Source: Pseudomonas sp. PDM16
GTDB taxonomy: Bacteria > Pseudomonadota > Gammaproteobacteria > Pseudomonadales > Pseudomonadaceae
Assembly (NCBI RefSeq): GCF_014851865.1
Contig: NZ_JACVAM010000004.1
Coordinates: 310,001 to 374,000 of the forward strand
Direction of reading: 5' to 3'
DNA length: 64,000 nucleotides
The stretch's first letter is position 1. Each line of letters opens with the position of its first letter. A program made the translations under genes and the position numbers. The notes below the pieces were generated by a model, which was given only the letters and a program-made list of their open reading frames with translations, did not search any database and had not been told where the DNA came from. Positions 50,653 to 59,297 of the stretch are shown in pieces.

Positions 50653-52193
50653 CAAAGAGGTTCCGCGGTGATCACGTGTTCACCACCGATCAGCTGCTGG
50701 TACAGCTCGTCGTAAGGCGCCACCGACTCTTGCCAGCACAGCGGGGCGTTCATTGCCTTGCAGCGCATGGCCGAGAGCAGCTCCGGGCGATGGAAGACGC
50801 TGAACGCGCGCTGTACCGCCTCCTGATAGCTCTCCTTTGTCGGCTCTTGAAACAGGAAGCCGGTAACGCCATCCTCGATGGTGTCTGCCAGACCACCGGT
50901 ACGTCGGGCGATTGGCAGCGAGCCGAAACGCTGGGCGTACATCTGGCTCAATCCACAGGGTTCGAATCGCGAAGGCATGAGCAGGAAGTCGCTGCCGGCG
51001 AAGATGCGCCGGGCGTCGGTCTCATTGAAGCCGACGTGTACACCGATGCGTCCCGGATGTTTTTTTCCCAGCTCGGCCATGGCAGCCTCGAGGTCGGGTT
51101 CACCGCGGCCGATCACCACCAGACGCCCACCCTGGGCGACGATCTCTTCTGCCACGCAGAGGGTCAGATCGATACCTTTCTGTTGAACCAGGCGAGACAC
51201 CACTCCGAATAGGGGGCCGTCGTCCGCCTCAAGGCCGAAGGTCTGTTCCACGTATTCGCGGTTGACTTGTTTGCCATGCCACTCATGGGCACAGAATCCT
51301 TCCACCAGATGAGGATCGCTGCGGGGTTCCCAGCTCTCGTCGATGCCATTGATGATGCCGCTGAGCTGTCCTGTGGCGACTTTGGTGCGCAACATGCCGT
51401 CCAGCCCGCAACCGAAGTCTGGAGTTGTGATTTCCTGGGCGTAGGTGTGGCTCACAGTGGTGATATGGCTGGCATATGCAATACCCGCCTTGAGGAACGA
51501 CAGTTTTCCGTAGAACTCCATAGCCTCGCTGCTGCAGGCCTGCGGAGGGATGCCGAGTTCGGCGCAGCTCTGCACATCACACAGGCCCTGATAGGCGAGG
51601 TTGTGGATGGTCAGCACGGTCGGTGTGCTCATCTTGCGCCAGGCCATGTAGGCGGGAGCCATGGCGGCCGGCCAGTCGTTGGCATGCACGAGTTCCGGGC
51701 ACCAACGGATGCAGGCGGTGCCACTGGCGATCTCCGCTGCGGCCAGGCCAAGGCTGGCGAAGCGGATGTGGTTGTCCGGCCAGTCGCGCCCTTGGCTGTC
51801 GCCGTAGGGCGTGCCATCGCGTTCGAACAGGTCCGGATTGATCAGGACGTAGACGATCAGCCCATCGGGCAGATCCATACGGCCGATCTTGCAGGGTGGC
51901 AGTGCGGCCAGCCCTGGTACTTCGCCGACGATGCGGATTTGCTGACCGCTTTCCAGGACCTGCCGGTACCCGGGAATCAGAAGACGCATGTCATGGCGAC
52001 TGGCCATTGCTCGAGGCAAAGCGGCGGACACGTCACCCAGTCCACCTACCTTGATCAGGTCGGCGAACTCCGAGGAGACGAAGAGAATCCGTTTCTTCTG
52101 CTCACGCAGACTCTCGACGTGCAGTTGCGGCTGTACGGGAGTGTTAACCATGTCCTGTGCGTCAATTCGAGCGGTCACCGCAGCGTTTCCCAT
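50652..52193 (-). CDS. glgA: Glycogen synthase (GT5)
   Basis: A 513-residue ADP-glucose-dependent glucan synthase. The glucosyl-nucleotide motif is KVGGLGDVSAALPRAM near residue 55 (usually KTGGL), with VTIHNLAYQG-like VLTIHNLAYQG, GIINGID and the late RFEPCGLSQMYAQRFGSLPI. The ATG at 52193 has GGAGAA at good spacing; an upstream ATG at 52214 lacks one. It leads the operon glgA-treZ-malQ-treY-DUF2934-glgX. No glgC or glgB is in the window, so the sugar-nucleotide donor and branching enzyme must be encoded elsewhere. Confidence 0.95.
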   Translation of the reverse strand: MGNAAVTARIDAQDMVNTPVQPQLHVESLREQKKRILFVSSEFADLIKVGGLGDVSAALPRAMASRHDMRLLIPGYRQVLESGQQIRIVGEVPGLAALPPCKIGRMDLPDGLIVYVLINPDLFERDGTPYGDSQGRDWPDNHIRFASLGLAAAEIASGTACIRWCPELVHANDWPAAMAPAYMAWRKMSTPTVLTIHNLAYQGLCDVQSCAELGIPPQACSSEAMEFYGKLSFLKAGIAYASHITTVSHTYAQEITTPDFGCGLDGMLRTKVATGQLSGIINGIDESWEPRSDPHLVEGFCAHEWHGKQVNREYVEQTFGLEADDGPLFGVVSRLVQQKGIDLTLCVAEEIVAQGGRLVVIGRGEPDLEAAMAELGKKHPGRIGVHVGFNETDARRIFAGSDFLLMPSRFEPCGLSQMYAQRFGSLPIARRTGGLADTIEDGVTGFLFQEPTKESYQEAVQRAFSVFHRPELLSAMRCKAMNAPLCWQESVAPYDELYQQLIGGEHVITAEPL

Positions 52194-52389
52194 GTCGTTC
52201 TCCGCAAATATCAATCAGGTCGAGTCCTGCCGCCGGGGCAGTCACGCGAAGCGATACCGCCAAGTCGGCTCGACCTTGCCCGACCGGCGGTGTCTGCTGA
52301 GTAACCGACAACCCCATACCCTTTTGCTGACTGGAGCGCGCCGGGGAAAGTTTCGACTTTTTTCCCGTTTCACCGAGTTCGGCAAACTT

Positions 52390-52417
52390 GAACTTTGCGA
52401 TGCACGCGGCCTTCCGA
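52390..52417 (+). promoter_or_regulatory. Candidate AlgU/RpoE-type promoter for the CinA-like gene
   Basis: GAACTT (52390-52395), a 17-base spacer and TCCGA (52413-52417) lie about 40 bases upstream of the ATG at 52457. This fits the sigma-22 pattern at the -35 and at TC of the -10. Confidence 0.5.
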
Positions 52418-52456
52418 TAGGGCATGGGAAAACCCTTTCACAGAGAGGTCGCGCAG

Positions 52457-52945
52457 ATGCAGAGCGTCGAACAAGTGGTGCATTTCCTGGAGAAATACCA
52501 CCTGACCCTGAGTACCGCTGAATCCTGCACTGGCGGGCTCATGGCGTCGCTGCTGGCAGAGGTCTCGGGCAGCGGCTCGGTACTGGACAGTGGCTTCGTG
52601 GTCTACTCGCCCGAAGCCAAGCAGCTGTGCCTCGGCGTGAACGAGGCGACCATCGATCGCTTCGGTCTCACCAGCGAAGAGGTGGCGCGGGAGATGGCCG
52701 TCGGCGCGTTGAAGATGGGGCATGCCGACATTGCCCTGGCCAATACCGGACTGGCGGAAGCGGAAGGGCCCATGGACGGCGTGCAGTGCTTCGCCTGTGC
52801 GATGCGGGTCAACGACCACGAAGGAGTGGTCAGCGAGACCCTCAAGTTCGAAGGGGAGCGCAATGAGGTACGGTATGCGGCGGCCCGCTATGCGCTGTTG
52901 CAACTACCTTATTACTACGAACGCCTGCGGGGCCTGTCTCAGTAA
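52457..52945 (+). CDS. CinA C-terminal-type amidase (PncC-like)
   Basis: A 162-residue stand-alone CinA C domain, the family of nicotinamide-mononucleotide deamidases (PncC). The catalytic motif STAESCTGGLMASLL is at residues 18-32, followed by GSGSVLDSGFVVYSPEAK and ALANTGLAEAEGP. PncC recycles NMN from NAD breakdown; some stand-alone copies are stress proteins of unknown substrate. The ATG at 52457 follows AGAGAGG. It is divergent from glgA across 263 bases containing an AlgU-like motif, and ends 10 bases before the convergent channel gene. Confidence 0.88.
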   Translation: MQSVEQVVHFLEKYHLTLSTAESCTGGLMASLLAEVSGSGSVLDSGFVVYSPEAKQLCLGVNEATIDRFGLTSEEVAREMAVGALKMGHADIALANTGLAEAEGPMDGVQCFACAMRVNDHEGVVSETLKFEGERNEVRYAAARYALLQLPYYYERLRGLSQ

Positions 52946-52955
52946 AGGCCAGCCT

Positions 52956-54080
52956 TCAGACCGGTGGTTGTCGCTCGGCTTCGACCACTTGGCCTGGCTC
53001 CTGTGACTCGACAAGGTCGATACCCGAGGCGCTGCCGACCGACGCGCGAAGCTGCGGGAGGCAGCCGGGGAAGTTGGCGCAGATGAAGTTCACCAGGTTC
53101 TCGCGGATGTAGCAGCGCAGGTCCCAGTTGCGCGAAGAGTCCGCCGAGCTGACCAGCACCCGCAGCTGTATCGCCTTCTCGCCGGCCTCCACCAGCTGCA
53201 GCACGCTGACGCGGCCATCCCACAGGTGCATCGCCTCCGCGCACAGCCGGGCCAACTCTTGGCGGAGCGGCTCCAGCGGGGTGGAGTAGTCGACCCAGAA
53301 CGTGACCGCGCCGGTGAGCGAAGAGGTACTGCGTGTCCAGTTCTGGAACGGATTCTCGATGAACCACTGTAGCGGCACGACCAACCGCCGATCATCCCAG
53401 ACGCGCACTACCACGTAGCTGCCGGTGATTTCCTCGATGCGCCCCCATTCATTTTCGACGATCACCACATCATCCAGGCGGATGGGTTGGGTCAGAGCGA
53501 TCTGCAGACCCGCAATCAGGTTGCCCAGTACCGGCTTGGCGGCGAAGCCCACGGCAAGACCGGCGAGGCCGGCCGAGGCCAGCAGGCTGGTACCGAACTG
53601 GCGAGCCGCGGGGAAAGTCATCAGCATGGTGGAGATGCCAAAGATCACCACGAAAACGCCGACGATTCTTACCAGCACGCGAGTCTGAGTCTGGATGCGG
53701 CGAGCATGCAGGTTGTCCACCACATCGACCGGATGGTGGGCAACGATCACCCGTTGCACCGCATCAGCCGCACGCAGGCCGAGCCAGGTAAAGGCGGCGA
53801 TCATTGCCAGCAGTACCAGGCGCCGAGCTCCATCGATCATGAACAGGTCGTCGGGAGCCGAACTCAGCACCACCTGCACGCCGCACAACGGCAATAGCAG
53901 GCGTACCGGCGCTCTAGCTCGTTGCAGAATCTCCCGTGCCGTTGGTATCGCACGCGCGATGCGTTGCAGCAGGCGCAATAGCCAACCGGAAATCAATTCC
54001 AGCAGCAGCGCTACCACCAGCGCCACGGCGAGGGTCCGTAGTTCCGGCCAGGGCAGGAGATTGAGCCACTCTGTATCCAT
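52956..54080 (-). CDS. MscS-family mechanosensitive ion channel
   Basis: A 374-residue inner-membrane protein: several N-terminal helices, then the MscS pore-lining helix (ASAGLAGLAVGFAAKPVLGN) and the beta domain (VVIVENEWGRIEEITGSYVVVRVWDDRRLVVP), where the family has a G-x-V-E-x-I pattern. It should open on membrane tension and release solutes on hypo-osmotic shock, which fits the trehalose and glycogen context. The ATG at 54080 is preferred to a TTG four codons upstream. It is 8 bases downstream of a small membrane protein gene. Confidence 0.9.
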   Translation of the reverse strand: MDTEWLNLLPWPELRTLAVALVVALLLELISGWLLRLLQRIARAIPTAREILQRARAPVRLLLPLCGVQVVLSSAPDDLFMIDGARRLVLLAMIAAFTWLGLRAADAVQRVIVAHHPVDVVDNLHARRIQTQTRVLVRIVGVFVVIFGISTMLMTFPAARQFGTSLLASAGLAGLAVGFAAKPVLGNLIAGLQIALTQPIRLDDVVIVENEWGRIEEITGSYVVVRVWDDRRLVVPLQWFIENPFQNWTRSTSSLTGAVTFWVDYSTPLEPLRQELARLCAEAMHLWDGRVSVLQLVEAGEKAIQLRVLVSSADSSRNWDLRCYIRENLVNFICANFPGCLPQLRASVGSASGIDLVESQEPGQVVEAERQPPV

Positions 54081-54088
54081 CGATCCGC

Positions 54089-54421
54089 TCAATAGGCCGA
54101 ATGGTCAAGCAGGCGGCCGAAAGCTCTATTGGCCGGCAGCAGCAGGATGCCGATGGTCAGCCAGAGCAGCAGATAGGGCAGCAGCTGCCAGCTGTCTACA
54201 TCCTGCTCCAGCATCACCCACATACCCGTCAGCACCGTCACCAGCACGTAGAGCGCCACGGCTTCTGCACGCCGAAGCAACAACAGGGCTCCGACCGGTA
54301 GCAACATCAGGTCGCCGAAGAACTCGCGCAACGGGGCGTCAACACGGATGTCACCCGCTGCCAGCACGAGTCCGGCCAGCAGTAGCGAGGCCCCGAGCAG
54401 ACGTGCGAGGAGGGCGGCCAT
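54089..54421 (-). CDS. Small four-helix membrane protein
   Basis: A 110-residue protein with four hydrophobic segments (LGASLLLAGLVLAAG, LLPVGALLLL, ALYVLVTVLTGMWVM, LLPYLLLWLTIGILLLP). No family is recognised. It lies between DUF4142 (3 bases upstream) and the MscS channel (8 bases downstream), so these three are probably one transcript. An accessory role to the channel is possible but unproven. Confidence 0.7.
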   Translation of the reverse strand: MAALLARLLGASLLLAGLVLAAGDIRVDAPLREFFGDLMLLPVGALLLLRRAEAVALYVLVTVLTGMWVMLEQDVDSWQLLPYLLLWLTIGILLLPANRAFGRLLDHSAY

Positions 54422-54424
54422 GGA

Positions 54425-54949
54425 TCAGTCTGGCAGTTGGGCGTTGATCTGCTCGGCCATCTTCAGGTGCGCCTCGAGCCTGGGCAGCGTTTCCTTGGCG
54501 AAGGCCGCGATTTCGGCATCCTCGGCGTTGGTGGCCTTCTGGAACAGCTCGATGGCCTCCTTGTGCGCTACCACCTGATTGTTCATATAGGCCTTGTCAA
54601 ACGAGTTCTCACCGCGAAGCTGCAGGATCAGCGCCTTGGCCTGATTGAGCAGCTCGGCATCGCTGGCAACCTCCATCTCCTTCTGCTCGGCCAGTGCCTT
54701 GAGCTTCTGGTTGGCGGCGGTATGGTCCTCGACCATGGTCTGGGCGAATTCCTTGACGTCTTGCGTAGTGCCTTTTTCCAGCGCCAGCCTGCCGGTTTCT
54801 ATCTCGGCAATGCCCTTGGCCGATGCCTCTTCAATGAAGTTGCGCGGACTGATCTGTTCCGCCTCCGAAGTGCCTTCGGCATGCAGGTTGGCGCTGAGCA
54901 GCGCGGTGGCGGTGAGCATTCCCAGTGAGAGTCTTTTCAGGTAGTGCAT
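54425..54949 (-). CDS. DUF4142 domain protein, exported (second copy)
   Basis: A 174-residue protein with a signal peptide (cleavage about residue 24, after ANLHA) and a DUF4142 helical domain (FIEEASAKGIAEIETGRLALEKG, VKEFAQTMVEDH, LPRLEAHLKMAEQI). It is a paralogue of the protein at 18739-19248. GGAGG before the ATG at 54949 gives the start. A GAACTT-N17-TCTAC motif lies upstream at 54978-55005, back to back with a similar motif for the hemerythrin gene. Confidence 0.87.
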   Translation of the reverse strand: MHYLKRLSLGMLTATALLSANLHAEGTSEAEQISPRNFIEEASAKGIAEIETGRLALEKGTTQDVKEFAQTMVEDHTAANQKLKALAEQKEMEVASDAELLNQAKALILQLRGENSFDKAYMNNQVVAHKEAIELFQKATNAEDAEIAAFAKETLPRLEAHLKMAEQINAQLPD

Positions 54950-54977
54950 ACGTAAATCCTCCGGTGAGTCACATGGG

Positions 54978-55005
54978 GTAGAAGCACCGCCAGCCACCGA
55001 AGTTC
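54978..55005 (-). promoter_or_regulatory. Candidate AlgU/RpoE-type promoter for the DUF4142-MscS unit
   Basis: On the minus strand GAACTT (55005-55000), 17 bases, then TCTAC (54982-54978), close to the E. coli sigma-E form GAACTT-N16-TCTAA. About 29 bases upstream of the start codon. Confidence 0.5.
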
Positions 55006-55020
55006 AGGTAAATCGCACTC

Positions 55021-55048
55021 GAACTTCGAGGCGAGGCGGGCAGTCATT
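55021..55048 (+). promoter_or_regulatory. Candidate AlgU/RpoE-type promoter for the hemerythrin gene
   Basis: GAACTT (55021-55026), 17 bases, TCATT (55044-55048). With the opposite motif at 55000-55005 it forms the inverted pair CGAAGTTC...GAACTTCG, so two -35 boxes stand back to back 15 bases apart. Confidence 0.4.
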
Positions 55049-55094
55049 CCCTAGGTCCGCACTGCGGATACCGTCCATTAGCCTGGAGATGAAC

Positions 55095-55565
55095 ATGAAC
55101 GCCATAGAGCTGTTGAAACAGGACCATGAAGTGGTCAAGCAACTGCTGGAGAAACTGGTCGCCACTACCGAGCGCGGCGTGAAGACCCGCCGCGATCTGG
55201 TGCAGAAACTGCACATGGAGCTTGCGGTGCACACCGATCTCGAAGAACAGATTTTCTACCCGGCCTATCAACAGGCCGGTGCTCGGGACGAGGCAGTGAT
55301 GACCGCCGAAGCGACCGAGGAACACCGCGCCGTGGATTCTCAGGTGCTGCCGGACCTGATCAAGACGGACCCATCCACCACTACCTTCGCCGGCCGGGCC
55401 AAGGTGCTCAAGGAGCTACTGGAGCACCACATAGAAGAAGAGGAAAAGGAGATGTTCCCCAAGGCCACCAAGCTACTAGGTGCGAAGAAGCTCAAGGAGC
55501 TAGGTCTGCTGATGGAGGAGCGCAAGCGCAGCCTCAAGCAGGCGCTGAGTCGCGAGGCCGCCTAG
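55095..55565 (+). CDS. Hemerythrin-like (HHE) domain protein
   Basis: A 156-residue four-helix HHE protein. Metal-ligand motifs are QDHEVVKQLLEKL, HTDLEEQIFYPAY, EEHRAVDSQVLPDL and LEHHIEEEEKEMFPKA, which supply the His and Glu residues of a diiron site. Such proteins bind oxygen or nitric oxide or act in iron and redox stress. The ATG at 55095 is better spaced from GGAG than one at 55089. A long stem-loop terminator follows at 55581-55610. Confidence 0.88.
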   Translation: MNAIELLKQDHEVVKQLLEKLVATTERGVKTRRDLVQKLHMELAVHTDLEEQIFYPAYQQAGARDEAVMTAEATEEHRAVDSQVLPDLIKTDPSTTTFAGRAKVLKELLEHHIEEEEKEMFPKATKLLGAKKLKELGLLMEERKRSLKQALSREAA

Positions 55566-55580
55566 TCAAACGCGATAGGC

Positions 55581-55610
55581 CTTCCAGGTGCCATGACAGG
55601 CACCTGGAGG
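55581..55610. terminator. Bidirectional stem-loop terminator between hemerythrin and carboxylate-amine ligase genes
   Basis: Arms CCAGGTGCC and GGCACCTGG are exact, extended by three weaker pairs, around the loop ATGACA. It sits between two convergent genes, 15 bases past the hemerythrin stop. Confidence 0.7.
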
Positions 55611-55643
55611 GTGTCACCATCGAAGCCGCAAACAGCCTTTTTC

Positions 55644-56804
55644 CTAGGCCGAGGCCAGATTGCGCTCCACCGCACTGGTTCGCGTCTCCTCGAGAACCAG
55701 ATCGACAACCCTGGCCAGCGCGGCTAGGTTATCAAGCCCCTCATGCGTTGCGCTCTGATGGCAGGCCAGTTGACGATCCGCACTGCTGCCGTGGCGGAGG
55801 ATCCGCTCGGCCTGGTCGAATACCTCGCCATCACCATGCACATCGACCCGCTCGCCGATAACGTCGCGCAATTGAGCCAACCAGACGCTGGCGGTCAGCC
55901 CCTGGCGAGCGCGCACATCCAGAAACCTGCCGGCGCTGCCCTGGCGTATCGCTCGCCAATAGTTCTCTTCCAGTATCGGGCGCTGAACAGCCAGGGCATC
56001 ACCACCGTCCACACCACTAGCCCAAGCCACCAGGCCGCGAAACAATCCGGTGATGCACAACACATCCTCCACGCGCGGGCAGGCGTCGGCGATGCGCAAC
56101 TCCAAGGTGGGAAAGCGGGCCGAGGGACGGATGAACCACCACACGTCACCAGGCTTGCGGATCGAACCCGAGTTCAGCAGCAGGTCGACATAGCGATTCA
56201 ACGCCGCATCGTCCTCCAGCGGCTCCGGAATGCTCATACGCGGCCACTCCCCACACAGGGTTCGACGGTAGCTGAACATGCCGGTATCCCTACCAGCCCA
56301 GAACGGTGATGACGCACTCAGGGCCAGCAGCAGCGGCAACCAGGGCAGTACGCGATTCATGACCCGCACTCGGTCGACCTGCGGCTCCACAGCGACGTGG
56401 ACATGGAGCCCGGACAGCAGGCTGCGCTGCGCCACGTCGCGATAATCGACGAACAGCTGGCGATAGTGAGGCGAGTCGGTGGCCAGCTGCAGCCGCCAAT
56501 CGGCGAAAGGATGGGAGGCTGCGCCATACAGACCGAGACCTTGGCCTTCGGCAAGTTCGCTCAGGCCTAGACGCCCCTCGACCAGGCAATCACGGGCATT
56601 GGCCAGGTCATCCAGCACTGGCGTGACTAGCTCGATCTGGCTCTGGAACATCTCCTCTGCCAGGCGCTCGCCAAATGCCTGACGGCAGGCTCGTATCAGC
56701 CCCTGCGGCGGGCTAGACACGACGTCACGGCTGCAGAGATCGACGAGAAGGAATTCTTCTTCGATGCCGAAGGTAGGGGCGGCGCGCGGAATGATCGTGT
56801 GCAT
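55644..56804 (-). CDS. YbdK-type carboxylate-amine ligase (glutamate-cysteine ligase family 2)
   Basis: A 386-residue ATP-dependent ligase of the GCS2 family: TFGIEEEFLLVDL at the start, then LLSGLHVHVAVEP, MFSYRRTLCGEWPRM, and FPTLELRIADACPRVEDVL. E. coli YbdK has weak gamma-glutamyl-cysteine ligase activity; the physiological amine and acid for this branch are not known. No ribosome site is clear and a GTG at 56825 is possible. It is divergent (104 bases) from the haem-oxygenase-like oxidase and methyltransferase pair, which may belong to the same pathway. Confidence 0.88.
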   Translation of the reverse strand: MHTIIPRAAPTFGIEEEFLLVDLCSRDVVSSPPQGLIRACRQAFGERLAEEMFQSQIELVTPVLDDLANARDCLVEGRLGLSELAEGQGLGLYGAASHPFADWRLQLATDSPHYRQLFVDYRDVAQRSLLSGLHVHVAVEPQVDRVRVMNRVLPWLPLLLALSASSPFWAGRDTGMFSYRRTLCGEWPRMSIPEPLEDDAALNRYVDLLLNSGSIRKPGDVWWFIRPSARFPTLELRIADACPRVEDVLCITGLFRGLVAWASGVDGGDALAVQRPILEENYWRAIRQGSAGRFLDVRARQGLTASVWLAQLRDVIGERVDVHGDGEVFDQAERILRHGSSADRQLACHQSATHEGLDNLAALARVVDLVLEETRTSAVERNLASA

Positions 56805-56908
56805 TCTCAAGTGACGACCGGCCACGAGGGCAAGTTCAATTCACGGGAATCTTTTGCAAGGGGGCGAAATCCCACTGAATAAGCGGAAAACAATCAGAGA
56901 ATCGGACC

Positions 56909-58273
56909 ATGAGCACAGCGTCATCTCCTTGTAGTCAGTTGAGCGCGGTGGATTGCCATCCGATCCGCGATACCTATCAGGCCCTGCTGCATTCTCCCCC
57001 TGATGCCGTCACGCTGCGGCGTGCCGAGGATTTTCTTGAGACCCAGCTAACGCACGCCGAGCGGCTGGATTGTGACCTGCCCGACGAGCCATATCGACTG
57101 CTGGAGTGGATGAGGGCAGGCGCCAAACGCACCACCGAGGCCTATGCCGAATACCTGCGAGAGCGCAAGGGTGGCGAGCCGCGCCGTTACTTCACCGGGC
57201 GTGCCCATTCCCTGTATTTCGTTCGCGCCGTGGCGCCAACCAAACTGGTGGATGGCGCCTGGCTGTATGGCGTGCTGCCGCATTGGCACGAGCTGCACCT
57301 GAAGCCGCTGATGCAGACCTACATCGAGGAACTCGGAAGTGGTGTAGCGGCGCAGAATCACGTGGTGTTGTACAGAAGGTTGCTGGCCGAGCATGGTTGT
57401 GACGACCTCAGCGGCCTGAGCGATGCCCACTACGTGCAGGGCACCCAGCAGTTGGCACTCGGTTATCTGGCCGAACGCTATCTGCCGGAGCTGATCGGCT
57501 ACAACCTGGGATACGAACAACTGCCGTTGCATTTGCTGATCAGTACCTATGAACTGGGCGAGCTGGGCATCGATCCCTATTACTTCCAGCTGCACGTGAC
57601 TATCGACAACGCTGCCAGCGGCCACGCCCAGCGTGCAGTGCAGGCGTTGCTGGACAACCTTCCGGTAGTGGGTGATCGCAAGCAGTTCATGCAACGTGTC
57701 GGCCGTGGCTATCGCCTGAATGACTTGGGTTTGGGAAGCACCGCAGCGATTGATGAGTTCGACCTGCAGCGCGAGTTGCTGAGCATGTTCGAGCGTAAGC
57801 GTCAGGTGGCAGGAAGGGTGCACTCCGACCACTGTCGTATCGATGGGCGCACGGTCAACCAATGGCTTGGCGTGCCGGGGCGCATGCTCGACTTCCTCTC
57901 GGCCTTGCAGGCCAAGGGCTGGATTCGTCGGAACCGCGACCCGCGTGACAGCCACTTCTGGCAGCTCATCGATGGTGAGAGGGCAGCAATGTTCGGTGTA
58001 TTCAACCCTTACGAGCGCCAGCTTCTGCATGACTGGATAGCCGGTGAATGGCTGGCGGAGGAGGGCGCAAACATTCCCCCGCGTACGCAACCGGCGGTGT
58101 TGCAAACCGCAGTGGGGGATTTCGCCAGTGAAACCCGGGCGCTGTTGGCCCAACTGGAAGATTTACCCTGTGACGCGCGAACGCAGCGGCTCATCGAGCT
58201 GATGTCGCCGTCTCTGCATCACACGCCAGCGGGGCTGCTTGCCACCCGCCTGTTCGCCGCGAGTCACCGCTGA
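56909..58273 (+). CDS. Haem-oxygenase-like iron-containing redox enzyme (HDO superfamily)
   Basis: A 454-residue protein of the iron-containing redox enzyme family. The helical core has candidate metal ligands: Glu140/Glu141 in QTYIEELG, His151 in QNHVVLYRR, and the diagnostic stretch from about residue 214, TYELGELGIDPYYFQLHV, followed by TIDNAASGHA (Glu, Asp222, His229, Asp233, His239). HDO members use a labile diiron centre and oxygen for N-oxidation, decarboxylative or C-C cleavage chemistry. The last 150 residues form an extra domain I do not recognise. The stop is one base before the methyltransferase gene. Confidence 0.8.
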   Translation: MSTASSPCSQLSAVDCHPIRDTYQALLHSPPDAVTLRRAEDFLETQLTHAERLDCDLPDEPYRLLEWMRAGAKRTTEAYAEYLRERKGGEPRRYFTGRAHSLYFVRAVAPTKLVDGAWLYGVLPHWHELHLKPLMQTYIEELGSGVAAQNHVVLYRRLLAEHGCDDLSGLSDAHYVQGTQQLALGYLAERYLPELIGYNLGYEQLPLHLLISTYELGELGIDPYYFQLHVTIDNAASGHAQRAVQALLDNLPVVGDRKQFMQRVGRGYRLNDLGLGSTAAIDEFDLQRELLSMFERKRQVAGRVHSDHCRIDGRTVNQWLGVPGRMLDFLSALQAKGWIRRNRDPRDSHFWQLIDGERAAMFGVFNPYERQLLHDWIAGEWLAEEGANIPPRTQPAVLQTAVGDFASETRALLAQLEDLPCDARTQRLIELMSPSLHHTPAGLLATRLFAASHR

Positions 58274-58274
58274 C

Positions 58275-59231
58275 ATGACCAAGCTCAATCGCCCCTTGCT
58301 CAGGCTCGGCCAGGCGCTGCACGCGAGGGCATACCGCTTCACTACAGTCACGCCGCTGACCCACTCACGGGTCAATGCTCGTGTGGAAAACGCCTGGGCG
58401 ACGGACCTGGCCGGCGTGTTCGGCTGGAGCAGGCCCTTCAAGCGCGAGACGGTGGGTGAGGAACTGTTCGGCCTGATGGACAGCGCCAATATCTTGCTGG
58501 ACATACAAGGCGGCTGGCGAAGCGCGGTACGCTGGTCCAGCATCGGCGACGAACTGTATGTGCATTCGTGCTACCCCACGTCCGAGCACGATGCGGTGTT
58601 CTTCGGCCCCGATACCTACCGTTTCGCCCAAGCCATCGACCAGCACCTGCGCCGCCAGCCTGCCGAGGAACTGCGCAGGGTCGTCGATATCGGCTGCGGT
58701 GCAGGGCCGGGCGCGCTGCTGGCGGCACATGCATGTGGCAATGCAGAGGTGTACGGCTTGGACATCAATCCGACTGCATTGGAGTACACCGAAGTGAACG
58801 CGCGTCTCGCCGGCGTGGGCAATCTGCGCGCGCTGCGCAGCGACCTGCTGGACGGGGTTTCCGGCCAGTTCGATCTGATTCTCAGCAACCCTCCCTACAT
58901 GCTCGACCCGCAGGCGCGTGCCTACCGCCACGGAGGTGGCGAGCTGGGCGCGGAATTCGCAATGAGGCTGATCGACTCGGCGCTACCGCGCCTTATGCCT
59001 GGCGGAACACTGCTGCTCTATACCGGTGTCGCCATGGTCGATGGCCGCGACCCTTTGCTCGAGCACTGCAAGACCTACCTGGCCGGCCAGGACTTTGTGT
59101 GGGGTTATCGGGAGATGGATCCGGACGTGTTCGCAGAGCAGTTGCTTGAGCAGGGCTACGAGAGGGTCGAGCGCATTGCTGCGGTGGTACTCACCGTGAC
59201 CAGGCAGGCAGCGGGACACGCGCAGAAATAG
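58275..59231 (+). CDS. Class I SAM-dependent methyltransferase (HemK/small-domain type)
   Basis: A 318-residue methyltransferase. The SAM loop is VVDIGCGAGPGALLAA, the acidic end of beta-2 is YGLDINPTALEY, and motif IV is LILSNPPYML; NPPY is typical of enzymes that methylate a planar amide or amine nitrogen. The N-terminal 150 residues are helical and unlike PrmC. It starts one base after the HDO gene and has no separate ribosome site, so the two are translationally coupled and presumably act in one pathway. Confidence 0.88.
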   Translation: MTKLNRPLLRLGQALHARAYRFTTVTPLTHSRVNARVENAWATDLAGVFGWSRPFKRETVGEELFGLMDSANILLDIQGGWRSAVRWSSIGDELYVHSCYPTSEHDAVFFGPDTYRFAQAIDQHLRRQPAEELRRVVDIGCGAGPGALLAAHACGNAEVYGLDINPTALEYTEVNARLAGVGNLRALRSDLLDGVSGQFDLILSNPPYMLDPQARAYRHGGGELGAEFAMRLIDSALPRLMPGGTLLLYTGVAMVDGRDPLLEHCKTYLAGQDFVWGYREMDPDVFAEQLLEQGYERVERIAAVVLTVTRQAAGHAQK

Positions 59232-59297
59232 CTTGAACCAGAGTGTTGGGCGGCCAGTCAGCTTGTTCATGTTGACACGTCAATTGGGGAGCCCAAC

